Shown piece by piece: positions 60,901-64,000 of a stretch of DNA of 64,000 nucleotides. The number at the start of each line of letters is the position of its first letter. The stretch's first letter is position 1. This DNA is from Campylorhamphus procurvoides (lineage: Eukaryota > Chordata > Aves > Passeriformes > Dendrocolaptidae), in the NCBI GenBank assembly GCA_013396655.1, contig WBMV01007263.1, positions 1 to 64,000 on the forward strand, in the 5' to 3' direction. The notes under the pieces are model-generated. The model made no database searches and was not told where the DNA came from. It saw nothing but the letters and a program-made list of their open reading frames with translations. Position numbers and translations under genes: made by a program.

Positions 60901-63746
60901 TTATTTAGAGGCTATAGTTGTGCAAAGGTTTTATGCAGCAGTTTTTAATCAGATCTATAAAATTGAATGATGGTACAAATACAGAATCATTTATTCACTT
61001 GGGTGCCTGTGTGGCCTTGCATTAGCTGCAAGGTTTGTCTAGTATACTTGGAACACCTTCCTAGTATGCCCTCTTGATTACAGAGGGATAACTGAGCTAT
61101 AATCCTTGTAAAAATTTCTACAAAAAGCGAAATGTTTTGTCAGGCTTCACAATGCTAACTTGTTAAACAAAAAAAAACTGGTAAGATAAATATTTGGAAC
61201 AGAAACACCCATGGTTGTTCTCTGAAATAGTTACCTACAAGCAGCTTTGGCTGGATTGAAAATAGACATTAGAACGGTAAGTAAATGAATAAGGTTGAAA
61301 AATATGAATTTGGACTGGTAAGACAATTTATTGCAAGATGACTGAGGCTTGATATGACTTGGTTTTCTAATTATCTGAGCCTGACAGTAAAAGGTTTGAA
61401 ACGACTGTTCAAGGAACAAATGAGTTAGCCAATACTTACAGAACCCAGAAAGAGAGAGCCCAAACAACTGGACGAAAGAAAAACCAGAAAACACAGGATC
61501 AAAAATTACTTCAGGGAGCAGCACAGTCAGGTGGGGAAAGAGTTGAGAAAAGGGTAAACAGTGTAAACACTGTGAACCACTGCAGGGTACCCGCAGCAGC
61601 ACCTCTGAGAGCACACCTGCAAAGAGATGGTAGGCCCTATTCAATGCTTCTTCAAAAAAGTGACAAGACTGATGTATGGAAGCAAGCCTTGAACTCTACC
61701 AACCCCTTAATCTGCTGCTTCTCTTGGAACCTTCACAAGGGCCTTCCTTCCAGACCACCTCGTCAGCTTTGCCAGGGCCACAGAGGGGAGGCCCATGATG
61801 TGCTTGAGTAGGAGGGTTTCATTGGCATTCCATTTTTCATCAGGTCCATTTATGCAGATCAGGTTTGCAGAGTACTTTGCTAGAATATACTTCCAGCAGT
61901 CCTGGAGTTTGCTGGTATTTACTGATAAACATCCTATGGGCACTTTATATATGTATACCGATATACATGCTTCTAAAGCTTCAGTTAAGATTTGTGAAGG
62001 TACTTTACTAATTGTCTAATTTGCATTTGTTCTTAAGGTTGTAGAAAACGTCCTAAAAGTAAATCCTGTGTTGGGTCCTCAAATGTTTCAACCCCTTCTG
62101 CCATCAGTATTCAGGGGGATTATTGATGGGGAGGTAAGAATTACTTTAACTACTTTCTACTTTTCCTTTTGAGTGTAAAAGTACCTTCCATTTTCATGGA
62201 AGCCCACTTTTTCATATTGATGTTTCATTTTCTCTTGTTATGAGATAATTTGATAGATTTTTGACAGCTATTTAAAAAGTCTGTAAAAATAACATAGAAG
62301 GACAAGATATAAACCAACATATCCATAATTGATTTTGTTATATAGTGTGTTTTTTAATAAAATAGGACAAATTTTACTCTGCGTATCTGCTGTTCCTTCA
62401 TTATTAACAAGGTGTTACAACTCTATGCCTAGTTTAATCCTTTGTAGATGTTGCAGGGTTTTTTTGGGTTTTTTTGAAAACGCACACTACTCATTAAATG
62501 TACCTTGTATCGGAGAAAAATTAACTGGACAAGCAGAAGATTGACTTGACCTTCTCTTTCTAATTAACATATCTAATATGAAGAGCTGAAGGATGTGAAA
62601 ATGCTTTGTGAGAGGTGAAGAGTCTTTAAGATTTTGCTGGCTTAGATGTCTTCTCCCTTTTCTATCCTTTTCTTCAACAAACTTCCATGTTGCATGAAAA
62701 GGAGTAAAATCTAATATGCTTTAACTGTGTTGAATTTTGCAGTACTAGCAGGAGAAAAATGTAAGTATTTTAGTCAGAAGAATTAGTGGGTACAATTATT
62801 CATGCTTGTTGACTTTTTTGATTAAAACCTTTGCTTCTTTCTGGAGTTGAACACTTTTCCAAATATCAGTATTTGGTTCTCATTATTATTGTGCTAAATA
62901 AGATTCACAAATTTAAGCCAAGCAATACTACATAGCAATCTTCTTTTTGCCGTACAGAGCACAAAGATAGAAGATTATTAAAATGTCTTCTGATTTAAGA
63001 CTGATAAATTCATTGTATCCTATTCAAAATATATTAATCTAGGTTAGCATTTTCAGCCAAATGTTGGCATTTTGTTTTTCAAGTGTGCTATTCTACAGAA
63101 TATTGTTGTATTTGTTACATGATAAATTTAATACAAAGAACTCTATACCTTCTTTTAAGAGTATTAACAAAAGATAATAAATGAATGAGCTTATTACTTT
63201 ATCCAGTAAATTTTGAGACGCCTGCAAATTATTTGCAAACATATTATAACTTCTCTCTGAAATAAGTAACAACAACTTCAGAACTACTAAACATTCCCTA
63301 ATGTTACTGAGATAAGCAGTAATTTTGAACTATAATCAACTTTAGAAGTTATTTTTAACAGCATAATATACTGTTTATTCCTTAAGACACATATTTTAAA
63401 ATTTAAAGTAAAATCACTTTGCAAGTTGTCTTGGCTGTTTGGAATTGATAAATTCTGGTAAAGATTGTTCGTTCAGTCTTCTGTTCTTAGAGGGTCTTAA
63501 ATTACAATTTATCTATTAAAATTTAATAAAAAATACGAGGGATACATGCAAGTATTTTCCATGTATTGCTGCTCTTTGTCAAATCTTTTAGTTAAACTAA
63601 CCACTCCTTGATTTGGTGTATTTTTGTTTCAGAGATACCCAGTTGTGATGTCTACTTATTTGGGGATCATGGGTAGAGTTCTACTACAAAACGCAAGGTT
63701 TTTTTCATTACTTTTGAGCCAGATGGCATGTGAGTTGGGTCAGGAG
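21823..63746 (+). CDS. IPO11: IPO11 gene (importin-11), first 25 coding exons, 3' end beyond window
   Basis: Importin-11 is an importin-beta family receptor that binds RanGTP and carries cargo such as the E2 enzyme UBE2E3 and ribosomal protein L12 into the nucleus. Twenty-five exons totalling 2460 nt join in frame to 820 residues, against about 975 in human, and exon boundaries match codon phase throughout. The N-terminus (residues ~25-100) carries the importin-beta N-terminal domain, with AEEQLKQWE and [20 protein letters not shown]; the rest is helical HEAT-repeat type. The start is the ATG of [14 protein letters not shown], as in human. Twenty-three of the 24 introns are GT-AG; one is AT-AC. 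No frameshift or stop is seen, so the gene looks intact. The last ~155 residues lie to the right. Confidence 0.97.
22434..22534 (+). CDS. IPO11: IPO11 coding exon 2 (importin-beta N-terminal domain)
   Basis: [20 protein letters not shown] then [13 protein letters not shown], plus CA of a split His. This is the core of the RanGTP-binding N-terminal domain. The acceptor is TTAACAG and the donor GTAAGT. Confidence 0.97.
22535..27234 (+). other. IPO11 intron (4.7 kb)
   Basis: A/T-rich intron. No additional exon, RNA gene or recognisable repeat was seen. Confidence 0.5.
27235..27307 (+). CDS. IPO11: IPO11 coding exon 3
   Basis: It completes His80, then [20 protein letters not shown] and PVNQ. 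The acceptor is CTGACAG and the donor GTTAGT. Confidence 0.96.
27308..30591 (+). other. IPO11 intron (3.3 kb)
   Basis: No exon or named repeat seen. A G+C-richer portion (about 29.4-30.2 kb) holds several chance minus-strand ORFs. Confidence 0.5.
30592..30795 (+). CDS. IPO11: IPO11 coding exon 4
   Basis: 68 codons in phase 0, from [20 protein letters not shown] through [20 protein letters not shown] to [12 protein letters not shown]. The [10 protein letters not shown] motif is typical of importin-beta HEAT repeats. The donor is GTAAGT. Confidence 0.97.
30796..32382 (+). other. IPO11 intron (1.6 kb)
   Basis: Nothing recognisable beyond A/T-rich intron sequence. Confidence 0.5.
32383..32515 (+). 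CDS. IPO11: IPO11 coding exon 5
   Basis: [20 protein letters not shown] to [11 protein letters not shown], plus the first base of Val. The acceptor is TTTTGCAG and the donor GTAATA. Confidence 0.96.
33432..33490 (+). CDS. IPO11: IPO11 coding exon 6
   Basis: It completes Val217, then [19 protein letters not shown]. The acceptor is TTCCTAG and the donor GTAAGT. Confidence 0.96.
34291..34339 (+). CDS. IPO11: IPO11 coding exon 7
   Basis: [16 protein letters not shown] plus A of a split Ser. Only 49 nt. The acceptor is TTTTTAG and the donor GTAAGT. Confidence 0.95.
35284..35354 (+). CDS. IPO11: IPO11 coding exon 8
   Basis: It completes Ser253, then [20 protein letters not shown] and TKV. The acceptor is TTACCAG and the donor GTAAGT. 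Confidence 0.95.
35355..36468 (+). other. IPO11 intron (1.1 kb)
   Basis: No feature recognised. Confidence 0.5.
36469..36661 (+). CDS. IPO11: IPO11 coding exon 9
   Basis: 64 codons, [20 protein letters not shown] to [20 protein letters not shown], plus G of a split Asp. The acceptor is TTTTTTTAG and the donor GTACTG. Confidence 0.97.
36662..37998 (+). other. IPO11 intron (1.3 kb)
   Basis: No feature recognised. Confidence 0.5.
37999..38151 (+). CDS. IPO11: IPO11 coding exon 10
   Basis: It completes Asp341, then [20 protein letters not shown] to [12 protein letters not shown], plus A of a split Thr. The acceptor is TATTTCAG and the donor GTAAGA. Confidence 0.97.
38423..38466 (+). CDS. IPO11: IPO11 coding exon 11
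   Basis: It completes Thr392, then [14 protein letters not shown]. Only 44 nt. The acceptor is ATTCTAG and the donor GTAAGT. Confidence 0.95.
39364..39454 (+). CDS. IPO11: IPO11 coding exon 12
   Basis: [20 protein letters not shown] then [10 protein letters not shown], plus G of a split Gly. The acceptor is TTTTCAG and the donor GTAAGT. Confidence 0.96.
39455..40862 (+). other. IPO11 intron (1.4 kb)
   Basis: Chance ORFs occur near 39.65-39.97 and 40.04-40.25 kb. No exon or named repeat was recognised. Confidence 0.5.
40863..40910 (+). CDS. IPO11: IPO11 coding exon 13
   Basis: It completes Gly437, then [15 protein letters not shown], plus G of a split Val. The acceptor is CTTGTAG and the donor GTAAAT. 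The human equivalent has the same length. Confidence 0.93.
41535..41640 (+). CDS. IPO11: IPO11 coding exon 14
   Basis: It completes Val453, then [20 protein letters not shown] to LAELQVSHD, plus AG of a split Arg. The acceptor is TCCCCAG and the donor GTAAAC. Confidence 0.97.
41641..45431 (+). other. IPO11 intron (3.8 kb)
   Basis: No exon or RNA gene seen. The only standout is an A/C-rich low-complexity tract near 44.0-44.1 kb. Confidence 0.5.
44008..44105. repeat. A/C-rich low-complexity tract
   Basis: About 100 bp of A-runs broken by CCC and CC (AAACCCAAACCC-like). It gives a chance minus-strand Phe/Leu-rich ORF. It is not telomeric, since the unit is irregular. Confidence 0.8.
45432..45558 (+). 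CDS. IPO11: IPO11 coding exon 15
   Basis: It completes Arg488, then [20 protein letters not shown] to NLLQDRDLV. The acceptor is TTTAAAG, with a weak polypyrimidine tract, and the donor is GTAAGT. Confidence 0.97.
45790..46440 (-). mobile_element. Probable solo LTR, antisense, same family as 16955-17610
   Basis: On the minus strand two segments match the plus-strand LTR in the same order: TCACACTCAGCCTGAG (46319-46334) and GAGGTACAAAGTGTTCCCAC (46247-46266), each with adjoining similarity. Further downstream on the minus strand come a TATATATA stretch (~46093-46100) and TTGTAAAATAAACCC (~45940-45955), which carries an AATAAA. No retroviral coding sequence adjoins it. The ends are approximate. 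Confidence 0.5.
46488..47159 (+). repeat. Direct duplication, copy 1 (672 bp)
   Basis: Apparently identical, base for base, to 47161-47832 with an offset of 673. It starts TGCCCCTGGGATAGTTGGAG and ends GACATTGAGGTGCTGGAG. The copies meet at a single N (47160), which points to overlapping contig ends joined without merging, not a genomic duplication. Confidence 0.97.
47160..47160. other. Single-N contig join
   Basis: One N separates two identical 672-bp sequences. Confidence 1.
47161..47832 (+). repeat. Direct duplication, copy 2 (672 bp)
   Basis: Second copy of 46488-47159, immediately right of the single N. It continues into the rest of the CR1 element, so this copy is the one attached to the right-hand contig. 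Confidence 0.97.
48752..48785 (+). CDS. IPO11: IPO11 coding exon 16 (before the AT-AC intron)
   Basis: [11 protein letters not shown] plus A of a split Thr, 34 nt. The acceptor is GTCTTTCAG. The exon is followed by ATATCCTTTT, the U12-type AT-AC donor consensus, and not by GT. Confidence 0.95.
48786..48967 (+). other. U12-type AT-AC intron of IPO11 (182 bp)
   Basis: The intron starts ATATCCTTTT and ends TTCCTTAATGGTTGTTCAC. The donor matches the minor-spliceosome ATATCCTT consensus, and TTCCTTAAT close to the 3' end matches the U12 branch-point consensus (TTCCTTAAY). Removing exactly this segment restores L-K-L-T-V-D-D-F-E-F as in human; using the nearby AG at 48972-48973 instead would lose the TV. 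Confidence 0.92.
48968..49008 (+). CDS. IPO11: IPO11 coding exon 17 (after the AT-AC intron)
   Basis: It completes Thr542, then [13 protein letters not shown]. Only 41 nt. The acceptor is AC (48966-48967) and the donor GTAAGG. Confidence 0.94.
49009..50064 (+). other. IPO11 intron (1.1 kb)
   Basis: No feature recognised. Confidence 0.5.
50065..50181 (+). CDS. IPO11: IPO11 coding exon 18
   Basis: 39 codons in phase 0, [20 protein letters not shown] to [10 protein letters not shown]. The acceptor is TCTTTTAG and the donor GTATAT. Confidence 0.97.
50182..51544 (+). other. IPO11 intron (1.4 kb)
   Basis: No feature recognised. Confidence 0.5.
51545..51658 (+). CDS. IPO11: IPO11 coding exon 19
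   Basis: 38 codons, [20 protein letters not shown] to [11 protein letters not shown], identical in pattern to human. The acceptor is ACCTTCAG and the donor GTAAGG. Confidence 0.97.
51659..52969 (+). other. IPO11 intron (1.3 kb)
   Basis: No feature recognised. Confidence 0.5.
52970..53085 (+). CDS. IPO11: IPO11 coding exon 20
   Basis: [20 protein letters not shown] to YLLEDGLEL, plus TG of a split Trp. The acceptor is TTTTTTAG and the donor GTAAGA. Confidence 0.97.
53086..54622 (+). other. IPO11 intron (1.5 kb)
   Basis: No feature recognised. Confidence 0.5.
54623..54699 (+). CDS. IPO11: IPO11 coding exon 21
   Basis: It completes Trp671, then [20 protein letters not shown] and MSALL, plus G of a split Glu. 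The acceptor is TTCTTAG and the donor GTAAGT. Confidence 0.96.
54700..59358 (+). other. IPO11 intron (4.7 kb)
   Basis: The largest repeat-poor intron here. A motif at about 57807-57822 (ATTGAATCATAGAATT) resembles a CR1 terminus but is too short to call. No exon seen. Confidence 0.5.
59359..59438 (+). CDS. IPO11: IPO11 coding exon 22
   Basis: It completes Glu697, then [20 protein letters not shown] and SSEFLQ. The acceptor is TTCTCCAG and the donor GTATGT. Confidence 0.96.
59439..60037 (+). other. IPO11 intron (0.6 kb)
   Basis: No feature recognised. Confidence 0.5.
60038..60118 (+). CDS. IPO11: IPO11 coding exon 23
   Basis: 27 codons, [20 protein letters not shown] and GQVQVLK. The acceptor is TATTTCAG. 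The donor GTGGAG is a weak match, but homology (K-V-V-E-N) fixes the boundary here. Confidence 0.94.
60119..62037 (+). other. IPO11 intron (1.9 kb)
   Basis: It contains the longest non-gene open frames of the right half (102 codons + near 60.5 kb, 137 codons - near 61.2-61.6 kb). Neither resembles a known protein and neither has splice or composition support. Confidence 0.5.
62038..62133 (+). CDS. IPO11: IPO11 coding exon 24
   Basis: 32 codons, [20 protein letters not shown] to GIIDGE. The acceptor is TTCTTAAG and the donor GTAAGA. Confidence 0.96.
62134..63632 (+). other. IPO11 intron (1.5 kb)
   Basis: No feature recognised. Confidence 0.5.
63633..63746 (+). CDS. IPO11: IPO11 coding exon 25 (last in window)
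   Basis: 38 codons, [20 protein letters not shown] then [18 protein letters not shown], residues 783-820. The second half differs more from human than the earlier exons do. The acceptor is TTGTTTCAG and the donor GTAAGG; the gene continues beyond the window. Confidence 0.95.
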
Positions 63747-64000
63747 GTAAGGTTATTGTCCTGTTTTGTCATTTTGGGGGTTTTGTGTCTTGGTATTTCA
63801 GCTTTATTACTTGGGCAAGCCTTGCTTTCTTTTGATCTGAAGGAACTTTTCCCTGTTTCCCATTCTTGTTCCTCCTCACTTCACCTTGAAAAGGGGCCCT
63901 TGCCCTGCCTTTGCTCCTTCCACTGGAATTCTGCAACAATTTGTACATGTTCCCACACTTACCTTAAAAACTTCCGCACTTAGCCATCTAAATTCTGTCA

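Noticed and set aside
61231..61644. 137-codon minus-strand frame in an IPO11 intron
   Set aside because: No recognisable domain, no splice support, low-complexity hydrophobic content; probably chance.

Overview
This is an ordinary vertebrate nuclear window with spliced genes, GT-AG introns and a CpG island. It is most likely from a bird: the interspersed repeats are CR1-type LINE fragments plus solo LTRs, and the introns are compact. CR1 also occurs in other reptiles, so 'bird' is an inference. Three protein genes are recognised by translating exons: the 3' end of KIF2A (+), nearly all of DIMT1 (-), and the first 25 coding exons of IPO11 (+). The order KIF2A > < DIMT1 IPO11 > matches human 5q12.1. 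That block corresponds to the avian Z chromosome, which is known from synteny and cannot be read from this window.

Layout. Bases 1-4057 hold the last three KIF2A coding exons (107 residues of the kinesin-13 C-terminus), then its 3'UTR with two poly(A) signals. From about 4.9 to 7.7 kb is the tail-to-tail KIF2A/DIMT1 interval, including an unexplained ORF-like patch near 5.2 kb. DIMT1 runs leftward from the assembly gap (12541-12986) to its stop at 7772; twelve exons join in frame to 292 residues and only about the first 21 residues are hidden by the gap. A CpG island (about 12.2-14.05 kb) surrounds the gap and probably holds the DIMT1 promoter and an IPO11 promoter. From 14.4 to 21.8 kb is IPO11 upstream or 5' intron sequence with two CR1 fragments, a probable LTR and another repeat fragment. 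IPO11 coding begins at 21823; 25 exons totalling 2460 nt (820 residues) join in frame, and the gene runs off the right edge about 155 residues before the usual C-terminus.

Function. The three genes are neighbours, not a pathway. KIF2A is a microtubule depolymerase, DIMT1 the 18S rRNA dimethyladenosine transferase, and IPO11 a RanGTP-regulated nuclear import receptor.

Best observations: an AT-AC (U12-type) intron of 182 bp in IPO11; a perfect 672-bp direct duplication on either side of a single N, almost certainly an assembly error; a DIMT1 intron 1 without a canonical AG at the expected acceptor; and an unassigned ORF-like patch between KIF2A and DIMT1. I found no sign of a novel multi-gene system.
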